Shown here piece by piece: positions 31,436 to 43,115 of a DNA stretch of 64,000 nt. Position numbers and translations under genes: made by a program. Positions within the stretch are counted from its first letter, which is position 1, and each line of letters starts with the position of its first letter. The DNA comes from Rattus norvegicus (lineage: Eukaryota > Chordata > Mammalia > Rodentia > Muridae): positions 235,193,602-235,257,601 of the forward strand of contig NC_086019.1 in NCBI RefSeq assembly GCF_036323735.1, in the 5' to 3' direction. The notes under the pieces are model-generated. The model made no database searches. It was not told where the DNA came from and was given only the letters and a program-made list of their open reading frames with translations.

Positions 31436-34400
31436 TTTTAATAGGGTTATTTGTTTCCCTGCGGTCTAACTTCTTGAGTTCTTTGTATATTTTGGATATA
31501 AGGCCTCTATCTGTTGTAGGATTGGTAAAGATCTTTTCCCAATCTGTTGGTTGCCATTTTGTCCTAACCACAGTGTCCTTTGCCTTACAGAAGCTTTGCA
31601 GTTTTATGAGATCCCATTTGTGGATTCTTGATCTTAGAGCGTAAGCCATTGGTGTTTTGTTTAGGAAATTTTTTCCAGTGCCCATGTGTTCCAGATGCTT
31701 CCCTAGTTTTTCTTCTATTAGTTTGAGTGTGTCTGGTTTGATGTGGAGGTCCTTTATCCACTTGGACTTAAGCTTTGTACAGGGTGATAAGCATGGATCG
31801 ATCTGCATTCTTCTACATGTTGACCTCCAGTTGAACCAGCACCATTTGCTGATAATGCTATCTTTTTTCCATTGGATGGTTTTGGCTCCTTTGTCAAAAA
31901 TCAAGTGACCATAGGTGTGTGGGTTCATTTCTGGGTCTTCAATTCTATTCCATTGTTCTATCTGTCTGTCTCTGTACCAATACCATGCAGTTTTTATCAC
32001 TATTGCTCTGTAATACTGCTTGAGTTCAGGGATAGCGATTCCCCCTGAAGTCCTTTTATTGTTGAGGATAGCTTTAGCTATCCTGGGTTTTTTGTTATTC
32101 CAGATGAATTTGCAAATTGTTCTGTCTAACTCTTTGAAGAATTGGATTGGTATTTTGATGGGGATTGCATTGAATCTGTAGATTGCTTTTGGTAAAATGG
32201 CCATTTTTACTATATTAATCCTGCCAATCCATGAGCATGGGAGATCTTTCCATCTTCTGAGGTCTTCTTCAATTTCCTTCTTCAGTGTCTTGTAGTTCTT
32301 ATTGTACAGATCTTTTACTTGCTTGGTTAAAGTCACACCGAGGTACTTTATATTATTTGGGTCTATAATGAAGGGTGTCGTTTCCCTAATTTCTTTCTCG
32401 GCTTGTTTCTCTTTTGTGTAGAGGAAGGCTACTGATTTATTTGAGTTAATTTTATACCCAGCCACTTTGCTGAAGTTGTTTATCAGCTTTAGTAGTTCTC
32501 TGGTGGAACTTTTGGGATCACTTAAATACACTATCATATCATCTGCAAACAGTGATATTTTGACTTCTTTTCCGATCTGTATCCCCTTGACCTCCTTTTG
32601 TTGTCTGATTGCTCTGGCTAGAACTTCAAGAACTATATTGAATAAGTAGGGAGAGAGTGGGCAGCCTTGTCTAGTCCCTGATTTTAGTGGGATTGCTTCG
32701 AGTTTCTCTCCATTTAGTTTAATGTTAGCAACTGGTTTGCTGTATATGGCTTTTACTATGTTCAGGTATGGGCCTTGAATTCCTATTCTCTCCAGAACTT
32801 TTATCATGAAGGGGTGTTGAATTTTGTCAAATGCTTTCTCAGCGTCTAATGAAATGATCATGTGGTTTTGTTCTTTCAGTTTGTTTATATAATGGATCAC
32901 GTTGATGGTTTTCCGTATATTAAACCATCCCTGCATGCCTGGGATGAAGCCTACTTGGTCATGGTGGATGATTGTTTTGATGGGCTCTTGGATTCGGTTT
33001 GCCAGAATTTTGTTGAGTATTTTTGCATCGATATTCATAAGGGAAATTGGTCTGAAGTTCTTTTTCTTTGTTGTGTCTTTGTGTGGTTTAGGTATAAGAG
33101 TAATTGTGGCTTCGTAGAAGGTATTCGGTAGTGATCCATCTGTTTCAATTTTGTGGAATAGTTTGGATAATATTGGTATGAGGTCTTCTATGAAGGTTTG
33201 GTAGAATTCTGCACTAAACCCGTCTGGACCTGGGCTCTTTTTGGTTGGGAGACCTTTAATGACTGCTTCTATTTCCTTAGGAGTTATGGGGTTGTTTAAC
33301 TGGTTTATCTGTTCCTGATTTAACTTCGGTACCTGGTATCTGTCTAGGAAATTATCCATTTCCTGAAGATTTTCAAGTTTTGTTGAATATAGGTTTTTAT
33401 AGTAAGATCTGATGATTTTTTGAATTTCCTCTGAATCTGTTGTTATGTCTCCCTTTTCATTTCTGATTTTGTTAATTTGGACGCACTCTCTGTGTCCTCT
33501 CGTTAGTCTGGCTAAGGGTTTATCTATCTTGTTGATTTTCTCAAAGAACCAACTTTTGGTTCTGTTGATTCTTTCTATGGTCCTTTTTGTTTCTACTTGG
33601 TTGATTTCCGCTCTGAGTTTGATTATTTCCTGCCTTCTACTCCTCCTGGGTGTATTTGCTTCTTTTTGTTCTAGAGCTTTTAGGTGTGCTGTCAAGCTGC
33701 TGACATATGCTCTTTCCTGTTTCTTTCTGCAGGCACTCAGCGCTATGAGTTTTCCTCTTAGCACAGCTTTCATTGTGTCCCATAAGTTTGGGTATGTTGT
33801 ACCTTCATTTTCATTAAATTCTAAAAAGTTTTTAATTTCTTTCTTTATTTCTTCCTTGACCAGGTTATCATTGAGTAGAGCATTGTTCAATTTCCAAGTA
33901 TATGTGGGCATTCTTCCTTGATTGTTATTGAAGACCAGTTTTAGGCCGTGGTGGTCCGATAGCACACATGGGATTATTTCTATCTTTCTGTACCTGTTGA
34001 GGCCCGTTTTTTGACCAATTATATGGTCAATTTTGGAGAAAGTACCATGAGGAGCTGAGAAGAAGGTATATCCTTTTGCTTTAGGATAGAATGTTCTATA
34101 AATATCCGTTAAGTCCATTTGGCTCATGACTTCTCTTAGTCTGTCTACATCTCTTTTCAATTTCTGTTTCCATGATCTGTCCATTGATGAGAGTGGGGTG
34201 TTGAAATCTCCCACTATTATTGTGTGAGGTGCAATGTGTGTTTTGAGCTTTAGTAAGGTTTCTTTTATGTATGTAGGTGCCCTTGTATTTGGGGCATAGA
34301 TATTTAGGATTGAGAGTTCATCTTGGTGGATTTTTCCTTTGATGAATATGAAGTGTCCTTCCTTATCTTTTTTGATGACTTTTAATTGAAAATTGATTTT

Positions 34401-34646
34401 ATTTGATATTAGAATGGCTACTCCAGCTTGCTTCTTCTGACCATTTGCTTGGAAAATTGTTTTCCAGCCTTTCACTCTGAGGTAATGTCTGTCTTTGTCT
34501 CTGAGGTGTGTTTCCTGTAGGCAGCAGAATGCAGGGTCCTCGTTGCGTATCCAGTTTGTTAATCTATGTCTTTTTATTGGGGAGTTGAGGCCATTGATGT
34601 TGAGAGATATTAAGGAATAGTGATTATTGCTTCCCGTTATATTCAT
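31419..34646 (-). pseudogene. L1-B ORF2: endonuclease plus reverse transcriptase, truncated by frameshift
   Basis: A 1075-codon frame from the usual start MNITGSNNHYS. It has an intact endonuclease (Asn16, Glu45, Asp147, Asn149, Asp207 and the SDHH motif at 230-233), then the connecting region, then the reverse transcriptase with SPGPDGFSAEFYQ, SLDAEKAFDKI, SGTRQGCPLSPYLFN and FADD, whose two Asp codons (32543-32538) are residues 702-703. A normal murid ORF2 from this start would run to about 1275 codons. Here a T-run (plus strand) that is six bases in L1-A has five near 31435-31439, which shifts the frame at about residue 1069 and ends it six to seven codons later. The Cys-rich C-terminus is lost. 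In sense the spacer from ORF1 is 59 nt. Endonuclease and RT domains look complete by motif. Confidence 0.95.
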
Positions 34647-34705
34647 ATTTGGATGTGAGGTTATGTTTGTGTGCTTTCATTCTCTTTGTTTTGTTGCCAA
34701 GACGA

Positions 34706-35782
34706 TTAGTTTCTTGCTTCTTCTAGGTTATAGCTTGCCTCCTTATGTTGGGCTTTACCTTTTATTATCCTTTGTAGTGCTGGATTTGTAGAAAGATATT
34801 GTGTAAATTTGGTTTTGTCATGGAATATCTTGGTTTCTCCATCTATGTTAATTGAGAGTTTTGCAGGATACAGTAACCTGGGCTGGCATTTGTGTTCTCT
34901 TAGGGTCTGTATGACATCAGTCCAGGATCTTCTGGCCTTCATAGTTTCTGGCGAGAAGTCTGGTGTGATTCTGATAGGTCTCCCTTTATATGTTACTTGA
35001 CCTTTTTCCCTTACTGCTTTTAATATTCTTTCTTTATTTTGTGCGTTTGGTGTTTTGACTATTATGTGACGGGAGGTGTTTCTTTTCTGGTCCAATCTGT
35101 TTGGAGTTCTGTAGGCTTCTTGTATGCCTATGGGTATCTCTTTTTTTAGATTAGGGAAGTTTTCTTCTATGATTTTGTTGAAGATATTTACTGGTCCTTT
35201 GAGCTGGGAGTCTTCACTCTCTTCTATACCTATTATCCTTAGGTTTGATCTTCTCATTGAGTCCTGGATTTCCTGTATGTTTTGGACCAGTAGCTTTTTC
35301 CGCTTTACATTATCTTTGACAGTTGAATCAATGATTTCTATGGAATCTTCTGCTCCTGAGATTCTCTCTTCCATCTCTTGTATTCTGTTGGTGAAGCTTG
35401 TATCTACAGCTCCTTGTCTCTTCTTTTGGTTTTCTATATCCAGGGTTGTTTCCATGTGTTCTTTCTTGATTGCTTCTATTTCCATTTTTAATTCCTTCAA
35501 CTGTTTGATTGTGTTTTCCTGGAATTCTTTCAGGGATTTTTGCGATTCCTCTCTGTAGGCTTCTACTTGTTTATTAATGTTTTCCTGTGTTTCCCTAAGG
35601 GAGTTCTTCACATCTTTCTTGAAGTCCTCCAGCATCATGATCAAATATGATTTTGAAACTAGATCTTGCTTTTCTGGTGTGTTTGGATATTCCATGTTTG
35701 TTTTGGTGGGAGAATTGGGCTCCGATGATGCCAAGTAGTCTTGGTTTCTGTTGCTTGGGTTCCTGTGCTTGCCTCTCGCCAT
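34706..35782 (-). CDS. L1-B ORF1 protein (RNA-binding chaperone)
   Basis: An uninterrupted 358-codon frame with the same layout as the L1-A protein: polar N-terminus, coiled coil over about 45-173, RNA-recognition domain from RRSNLRIIGI at about 177, and C-terminal domain with ARRSWTDVIQ and YPAKLSINIDGE. It trimerises and coats L1 RNA. The one-codon length difference lies in the coiled coil near residue 57 (KKDVKNSLRE against KKDMNTLRE in L1-A); scattered substitutions otherwise. It has no stop or shift. Upstream are the promoter monomers, so of the two copies this one is the better candidate for expression. Confidence 0.95.
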   Translation of the reverse strand: MARGKHRNPSNRNQDYLASSEPNSPTKTNMEYPNTPEKQDLVSKSYLIMMLEDFKKDVKNSLRETQENINKQVEAYREESQKSLKEFQENTIKQLKELKMEIEAIKKEHMETTLDIENQKKRQGAVDTSFTNRIQEMEERISGAEDSIEIIDSTVKDNVKRKKLLVQNIQEIQDSMRRSNLRIIGIEESEDSQLKGPVNIFNKIIEENFPNLKKEIPIGIQEAYRTPNRLDQKRNTSRHIIVKTPNAQNKERILKAVREKGQVTYKGRPIRITPDFSPETMKARRSWTDVIQTLREHKCQPRLLYPAKLSINIDGETKIFHDKTKFTQYLSTNPALQRIIKGKAQHKEASYNLEEARN

Positions 35783-35983
35783 CAGATTATCTCTAGTGTT
35801 ACTTTGTTCTGCTATTTCTGACAGTGGCTAGACTGTCCTATAAGCCTGTGTGTCAGGAGTGCTGTAGACCTGTTTTCCTGTTTTCTTTCAGCCAGTTATG
35901 GGAACAGAGTGTTCTGCTTTCGGGCGTGTAGTTTTTCCTCTCTACAGGTCTTCAGCTGTTCCTGTGGGCCTGTGTCTTGAGTT

Positions 35984-36589
35984 CACCAGGCAGCTTTCTT
36001 GCAGCAGAAAAGTTGGTCTTACCTGTGGTCCCGAGGCTCAAGTTCGCTCGTGGGGTGCTGCCCACGGGCTCTCTGCGGCGGCAGCAACCAGGAAGACCTG
36101 TGCCGCCTCTTCCGGGAGCTTCAGTGCACCAGGGTTCCAGATGGCCTTTGGTGTTTTCCTCTGGCGTCCGAGATGTATGTACAGAGATCAGTCTCTTCTG
36201 GTTTCCCAGGCTTGTCTGCCTCTCTGAAGGTTTAGCTCTCCCTCCCACGGGATTTGGGTGCAGAGAGCTGTTTATCCGGTCTGTTTCCTTCAGGGTTTGG
36301 CGGTGTCTCTGGCAGGGGTCCTGCCGCTCCTGGGCCCTCCCCCACGGGAGTCCAGAGGCCTTATACAGTTTCCTCTTGGGCCAGGGATGTGGGCAGGGGT
36401 GAGCAGTGTTGGTGGTCTCTTCCGCTCTGCAGCCTCAGGAGTGCCCACCTGACCAGGCCGTTGGGTCTCTCTCTCACAGGGTCTGGGAGCAGAGAGCTGC
36501 TGCGGGCCGGGATCCGAGGGTGTGGGACTTCCGGTAAACACAGAACGTGCCCGGTCCTAGAGGAATTCTGCTTCCGTGTGTCCCAAGCT
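35984..36589 (-). repeat. L1-B promoter monomer, complete 606-bp copy
   Basis: Starts CACCAGGCAGCTTTCTTGCA on the plus strand; the same start recurs at 36590. Confidence 0.9.
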
Positions 36590-37111
36590 CACCAGGCAGC
36601 TTTCTTGCAGCAGAAAAGTTGGTCTTACCTGTGGTCCCGAGGCTCAAGTTCGCTCGTGGGGTGCTGTCCACAGGCTCTCTGCAGTGGCAGCAACCAGGAA
36701 GACCTGTGCCGCCCCTTCCGGGAGCTTTAGTGCACCAGGGTTCCAGATGGTCTTTGGCTTTTTCCTCTGGCGTCCGGGATGTGTGTGCAGAGAGCAGTCT
36801 CTTCTGGTTTCCCAGGCTTGTCTGCCTCTCTGAAGGTTTAGCTCTCCCTCCCACGGGATTTGGGTGCAGAGAACTGTTTATCCGGTCTGTTTCCTTCAGG
36901 GTCCGGCGGTGTCTCTGGCAGGGGTCCTGCCGCTCCTGGGCCCTCCCCCACGGGAGCCCAGAGGCCTTATACAGTTTCCTCTTGGGCGAGGGATGTGGGC
37001 AGGGGTGAGCAGTGTTGGTGGTCTCTTCCGCTCTGCAGCCTCAGGAGTGCCCACCTGACCAGGCCGTTGGGTCTCTCTCTCTCACAGGGTCTGGGAGCAG
37101 AGAGCTGCTGC
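36590..37111 (-). repeat. L1-B promoter monomer, truncated 522-bp copy
   Basis: Follows the first unit base for base with few changes. The last shared bases are GAGAGCTGCTGC; after 37111 the genomic flank begins. Confidence 0.9.
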
Positions 37112-37169
37112 CATGGTCTTTCAATAAAAGGAAGTGAGCCTATTAGTCAGTTACTTGTAAGTTACTTGT

Positions 37170-37570
37170 AAGTCAACAGTCATCTTGACTGTCAACTAGA
37201 TTGGATCTAGAGACACTTAGTTTAGTAAAGGGTATCTCTGGAAGTATTTCTGAGTGTGCTACCAGAGACTGTAAGATACTAAGAGTCTATCCTGATTTAT
37301 GGTTTAACTCATAGGCTGATGAATATTTTGAATAGACTATTAGGAACCATAGACCCATGGAATTGTGCACCAGAAGACTTAGTTGGAGGAAATGTGTTAG
37401 CAGGTGTGCCCTTGAATGTTATACCTGGGCCTTCCTATAGCACTTCTTGGCCACCCTCAGGTGAGCCACTTCTGCCAAACACTTCCACCACCATGATGTT
37501 TCTTCCTCACCTCAGGCCCAAAGTGATGAGATCAGCCAAGCACAGACTGGACCCTCTAAAAACAACACTC
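37170..37570 (+). mobile_element. Relic DNA-transposon-like or other old repeat
   Basis: CATCTTGACTGTCAACTAGA, CTGGGCCTTCCTATAGCACT and CACCACCATGATGTTTCTTC with CTCACCTCAGGCCCAAAGTG resemble parts of an old rodent interspersed repeat. Family not identified. Confidence 0.4.
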
Positions 37571-40149
37571 TTTCTTCATTATGTGGTTTCTCCCGGGTCT
37601 CCACTGCAGTGCTAAACATCTGCCTAACATTACATCACTTATAGATGGAACGTGGACCTACTGTGAAAGGCAAGGCACCATCATTTATAGATGGCTGCTA
37701 CGAGAGACTGTCTTCATAACTTCTGTTTTAGTGGAAACTGCATCTGCACCAGGGACCTGAGCCAATGACACTGATATAAGCTTAAGTGGGCAAGCATTTG
37801 GTCAGTCTGCCTGTGGCATTCCTGGAGGCTTTTGGCTAGCATCATCTGGCTATATATATCCTTAGAAGATGTCTCTCCACCATATTTAGTTAGGACTACT
37901 AAGACCACAGAAACCTCTGGGGCCTCATGTGATGTAGATAAGCTCAGAACATCTTTATTTAGGGATCGAACTGGTTCTTTTCTGACCAAATGCCAACTTT
38001 ACAACAAAGAAGTAGCACAGAGGAAAGAACAAAAAAAATGGTTACTTTCTGCAAAACCTTTATTTCATTGATACCAGCTTACTGTATGTGCATTTATTTG
38101 GGGTTCACAAAGTGGAATTAAAGAAACAGAAAATATAGTATCTGCTAGATAGGGTTGGTTTTTTTTTAATGTTTGGTGTCCTACTTAACTGCATGTAAGC
38201 AAAGCAGGTGGAATTTAAACAAATACAGAATGTAAAAGACAGAGGAGCCAGGTGGGTACTAAGGAGAGTTCAGAGGCTGAGCTTTACCTGAGAGAGGAGA
38301 ATAAGGGTAGGCAAAGCTGGCAATGCCCTGGTGGGATTTGAGAGTTTTACGAAGCACCTGTCTTCCCTGATCCTCCAGCTTCCTCCTCTTAGGTTTCTGA
38401 CATTTTCCATACTGTTGCAACTCTACCTTAGTGGAGTTCCTTTAGTGTAAATGCAAATACAAGAGAAACAACAACATCACAGTGACTTTCACATAAATAA
38501 CCCGATAAGGAAATGCTGATGGGAGCACAGAGTAAAGCATTCACAGGAGTGAAGGAATGGCTATCCCAGGAATGAAGAGTCACAGAGTCAGAAGCAGGGG
38601 ACAGGCATAAGGGGGTTGGAGGTAGACTGAGAGACTGAGGGCAGAGCTGGTTGGAATTGTGGACAGACTAGGCAAGTGACTCAGCCCATCATAGCCCCAT
38701 TTTCCTCAGATGTAAAATCTAACACCTGCTTTTGTCCGGGGACTAAATGATTCTGTCCATTCTGCAGAGGTTTTTGTATTTTTTTTTGTCATTATTTTGT
38801 TGGTGGTGGTGGTGCCTATATTACAGTCTTTGTTTTGTTTTTCTGAGACCATTCTGAGTCCACTCTTTTGTCCCAGTCTATTTAAGCATTACAATTCTTC
38901 TATTCATCCGATGCTATTGAATAACTTGGGAAATATTCTTTAGAAAAAGAAAGTGGAGTGAGTTTACTTTCTATTTCTTGTGATACGTTGGGAGGCTACC
39001 TTTCAGAGAACCTACCAAGCATTCAAAGAAAAATTGCAAAAATCATTTACTTTCACGTGTGCTTTTTTTCCTTACTTAATTTGACAATGCTTCTTTTTAA
39101 CCTCTGTCCTGATGGAATGGATGGATATATTGCTATTGCTACGGGTACATCGTGATCTGAAGTAATTCTTGTACAGCTTGGAACTGACTCAAGGACAAGG
39201 ACCTCGAGATGGAAGTCTGTAGTCCATAGAAGCAAAGACTGTCTGTGTCTTTGAACAAGGCCAAGAGAGAATCTAATTTACTGAAAAGGAGCCTAGATAT
39301 TTCTTTGCTTTTGAGCAGTCGCCTTTACACTTTATTTTAAATCACAATCTACTGTAGCAATATACTTTACATTATAGCTTGACATGCCCATCTGCCTTGT
39401 GTGTTTGTATATCAGAACTAAATATTTCCCATGACAAAGCATCTCCTTACTGTGCCATCCAATTCTGTTATAAGGTTTTCCAATCCCCATTTGAGAAAAT
39501 GGCATTAGGTTCCGTGTTCCAAACTCTCGGGGACTCTACTATTTGTTTTATTTCTCTGAATGAAAAGTCTCCTCAAGTTAGATTTTTTTTGTCTTTAGTT
39601 TGATCATGTTCTTTTTTTCTGGGGTCTGTGTCTACAAATGGAAATGTGATGAGGGGAGCAGGTAAAATGGAAGAGTATTGAAAGTAGAGAATTTATGACC
39701 AACTTGGTTAATTTACCCACACCGTGAACACCCACCATCTTTCACGCTCGATTATCCATTCAGTTTCTTTTCATATTTCCCACAAACACTGGCTTTTCAG
39801 GTGTTAGGCACAATAGGCTTCTCTTTGAAAATGGGGTAGCTTAGATACAGTGATTGCCAATTATGCACTTTGACCACATTGTTTCCTCTCATTGACTGTG
39901 TAGGACCCTGGCTGCAGTGATGATGTCTCTGAAAGCATGAGCCCCTGAATTTGCACCTCTGACACCCACAGTTAAGCAGGGTGTGGAAGCATGCGGACGT
40001 AATCCCCGAGCTGGAGGAGGAGGAACCATGACTGGAGGGTCCCTGAAATGCTTTGAATATTATACTGTTTTCAAAAATAAGGGGGGATCAGTTGCGGAAG
40101 ACCCCAATCATTGAATTCTGACTTCCACAATCATGTACTTATGCCTACA
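37571..40149. other. Unique sequence, no gene seen
   Basis: Right flank of L1-B. Only a small GGT-rich patch (38801-38816) stands out. Confidence 0.5.
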
Positions 40150-40466
40150 CAGTCATACACACAAACACACACACTCACACACAGAAACACACACACACAG
40201 GAAACACACACATACACACGTATACTCACACACACATAAACTCACACACATACACAAATAATCACACACTGACACACATATACACATACTCACATGCATA
40301 CATAAATGTACACATACACACACACAGACAGACATACACTCACATACACATATACTCACACACTGACTCACAACACACATATACACATACATACTCACAG
40401 ACACACATACACTCACACACAGACACACTCTCTCATACACACATTCACACACACACACACACAAAA
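40150..40466 (+). repeat. (CA)-rich imperfect simple repeat
   Basis: About 315 bp of ACAC with CATA, ACTC and ACAG interruptions. Open frames rich in Cys/Val or His/Thr across it are by-products of the repeat. Confidence 0.95.
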
Positions 40467-41074
40467 CAACAACAAAAACCTAGGAAGTAAAGTAACTCGT
40501 CCAGAGTAAAAAACAAACAAACAAAGAAACAAAAACCCTCCAATGCTAGTGTGTGGGAGAGCTGAGCTACAAGCTACAAACCATTAGAATCACTGAAAGG
40601 ATTTATGTCCTTAATATCAAAGCATGTTAAAACCATGAAAAGAACATTTAAAAAAGAAAGAAAGAAAAAGTAGACCGTATGTTTTTAATCTGTTAACACC
40701 AGCCACGCTTGTTTGCATGCTTCTCTTTGAATTGGTTTTTGCTCTTAGGCTCTTATATTTACCAATCATCATGAGGAACATATGCTGAACTTCACATCAT
40801 GTTTTTGCCTGTGTGTTCTCGTCTCTCCCAGAACATCCTTGAGTGTAGTTGGTAGCCAGCTTAGACGATTTTCCTCATAAAGATTCCTAGTTGCCCGTGT
40901 CTTAACAAAGAAACTCAGAATTCTAGCTTACCTTTTGAACAAAGTGCTCGTTTTCATTAATTTCCTTAGTAATCGAAGAGAAGATTAAAAATAAATGTTC
41001 TCATGTACCTTAGTTCTAAGAGGAAACCAGTAGTGACTTTAGTTGCTTCATATTATGGTTGTCTTTACCATGGG
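40467..41074. other. Unique sequence, no gene seen
   Basis: Starts with A-rich sequence; otherwise nothing recognised. Confidence 0.5.
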
Positions 41075-41235
41075 AAAGGGCACACATGCCACAGCACATG
41101 TATGCAAGGAAGTTGGGGACCACTTTGTGGAGTCATGGCTCCCTCTCTCCATCCTTACACGTGTCCCAGGGATTAAATCCGGGTCATCAGGCTTCCGGGG
41201 CAACCACCTTTCCTGGCTGAGTCATCTTCCTCACT
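41075..41235 (-). mobile_element. tRNA-related SINE (B3/B4 group), antisense
   Basis: CACATGCCACAGCACATGTA, GACCACTTTGTGGAGTCATG and GGATTAAATCCGGGTCATCA lead to GGCTGAGTCATCTTCCTC, the reverse complement of the A-box end. Confidence 0.7.
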
Positions 41236-41375
41236 CTTTCAACTGCTTTTAAAGCAGATGCTTGCATTGGAAAATATTTTGCATGATGTGAAATCAGTTT
41301 TGCATGCTTTAGAAGAGAGTGGATTGATGGATTGACCCAGGGCTCCAACTGCATATGTAGCAGAGAATAGCCTTG

Positions 41376-41612
41376 TTGGGACACCAGTGGAAGAGGAAGC
41401 CCTTGGTCCTGCAAAGGTTGGACCCGCAGTGCAAGGGAATGTTTGGGGGGAGGCGGTAAGGGGGAGTGGATGGGGGAGAACACCTTTATGGGGGAGGGAG
41501 GGGATGGGGGTTTATGGACAGCCTTCGAATGAGTAGGCTTTCACCCTTTAAGGGAATAACATTTGAGATATAAATAAAGAAATATATCTAACAAATAAAA
41601 AAGGAGAGAGTG
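41376..41612 (+). mobile_element. Old L1 3' end, with internal insertion
   Basis: ACACCAGTGGAAGAGGAAGC, GTCCTGCAAAGGTTGGACCC and G-blocks match the young L1 3'UTRs of this window at lower identity. The end, AATAACATTTGAGATATAAA, carries the tail. About 35 bp (41518-41553) interrupts the usual order. Confidence 0.78.
41521..41551 (+). repeat. 31-bp dispersed repeat, copy 1
   Basis: Begins GCCTTCGAATGAGTAGGCTT and continues through TTCACCCTTTAA. It recurs at 42719-42749 with two mismatches. Confidence 0.85.
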
Positions 41613-43115
41613 GATTGAATTAAAATATGGTGATGGTGAGCAGTGGTATTCACTATCCTATGCCCAATATGCTGATAAACCTGGACTGAAATTCCAGAAC
41701 ACTCGTCAAGTTCCTGGGGACACTACTTCTAAAGTGGAAGCGAGTATCCGGTGTTGCTGTTGTCTTTCGTTGTTGTTTGATCCGTTTTGTTAAGATAAAG
41801 CATACATACTCTATCAGAACGCTAGTGCTGTGTCGACCTACAACGCAAGTCCCAGCCCCCAAATCGTGTTTCATGTTCCAGCTCTTCGAATTCATGCTTC
41901 CACTGTTTGCATGAAGCTAATCTCTTTTATACATTTGTTCTCTCCCCTACCAGGACTCTCCCCAAGGACCTGCGGGGATTGGATACTGACATGCAGAATG
42001 CAGATCTGGGTGTTTTCACACACAAGTTTCCATCACTGGGTGGATTGGGTTTCCAGGCAGGAGCAAGGGGAGCAACTTCATAATGCTCAATGATCGTACA
42101 ACCACCTCAAGGATACCTGAAACACCTTCTCTCTGGAGAAAAGCAAAATGCCTCAGAAAAAGGATATTTGAAGTTTAATTCTGTAACACCATTAACAATC
42201 AACATCTCGTGTGTCTCTTACAGATGCTGGATGGTGGCTCAGATAGGGATGCCTGAGTCCAGTAAGAGTCTGTCAGCCTGTGACGAAGCTAAAGTGAGAA
42301 TACGGGAGTCATTTTCGGCACAGTGTCTTCCATGATGGTAAGGCAGTCCTCATCTTAACTCCCCAGCCCACCCAGGATGCCAGGCACACAGACATTGCTT
42401 TAATATCCAAAAATCTTATAAAGAGTAAAAATAAGACATGGCCTCTTCAAGCGGATCGGAAGCCCCTGTCACTCGCAGGTGACAATGGTTTAGAAGATGT
42501 TCTGTACCAAGGTGATACACAGGAGATGGAGTCCTCCTCTGGGGAGAAATGTGCCAAACAAGTAGCTTTGGAGCACCCATTTAAGAAGAGGGGAGAGAGG
42601 TGGATGGGACATCCTGGAAGTTGGGTCTGGAAGTGCGATGCTGGAAAGGACTCTGGGAAAATTGTCAGATGAGGCTGCATACCTGGCACTTAGAGGGGAC
42701 AGATGACACGGAAACGCTGCCTTCGAACCAGTAGGCTTTCACCCTTTAAAGAAGAAGTAACATCAGGCAACCTAGTTATTCAAGTCAGAAAAGAGAGGGT
42801 TATCCAAACCAGAGTAGGAAAAACAAAAGCAAAGCAAAACAACAACAAAAACCAAACCAAAACTCCGTGGTACAAGCTAAGTATGACAAGGGCTGAAAAC
42901 CATTAGGGAAGTTTTGGTGTAGGCCAAAGTGGCAGGGGCTGATGGTGTTTCTCAGAGGTCCACAAAAGCTGGGATGTCTAGGACTGCAGAGGGGAGCAGC
43001 ATCTTCCCTGACATGCAAATGACCAGCTCACCCTAGCAGCACAGAGGGGAGGGAGAAGCGGCCTCATTGATGTTGATGCTGAAATGGCAGTTTTGGCTTA
43101 TATAACACCCAGGAT

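Larger units (their letters stand above)
30051..37111 (-). mobile_element. L1-B: rodent LINE-1, 7.1 kb, with tandem promoter monomers
   Basis: A minus-strand LINE-1 with, in sense order: a 5'UTR of 1.3 kb containing one complete 606-bp monomer and part of a second (37111-35783), ORF1 (35782-34706), a 59-bp spacer, ORF2 (34646 to about 30824, frameshifted twice), a 3'UTR and an A-rich tail with interspersed C. It is the longer sibling of L1-A and lies in the same orientation. The left end has two T-runs separated by 16 non-L1 bases (30065-30080). I could not match the two flanks as a target-site duplication. Confidence 0.97.
35783..37111 (-). promoter_or_regulatory. L1-B 5'UTR and promoter region with 606-bp tandem monomers
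   Basis: GC-rich sequence upstream of ORF1. A unit at 35984-36589 is repeated from 36590 at a constant offset of 606 bp (for example 36172 and 36778) until 37111, where the second copy is cut short. Rodent L1 promoters are built of such repeated units. Each unit carries a sense upstream open frame (36248-35952, 98 codons; 36854-36474, 126 codons), both starting MGGRAKPSERQTSLGNQKRL. Confidence 0.88.

Noticed and set aside
36254..37171. Plus-strand frames of 103-158 codons over the L1-B 5'UTR
   Set aside because: Antisense to the promoter monomers and GC-rich. Mentioned under the upstream-frame finding but not called as genes.
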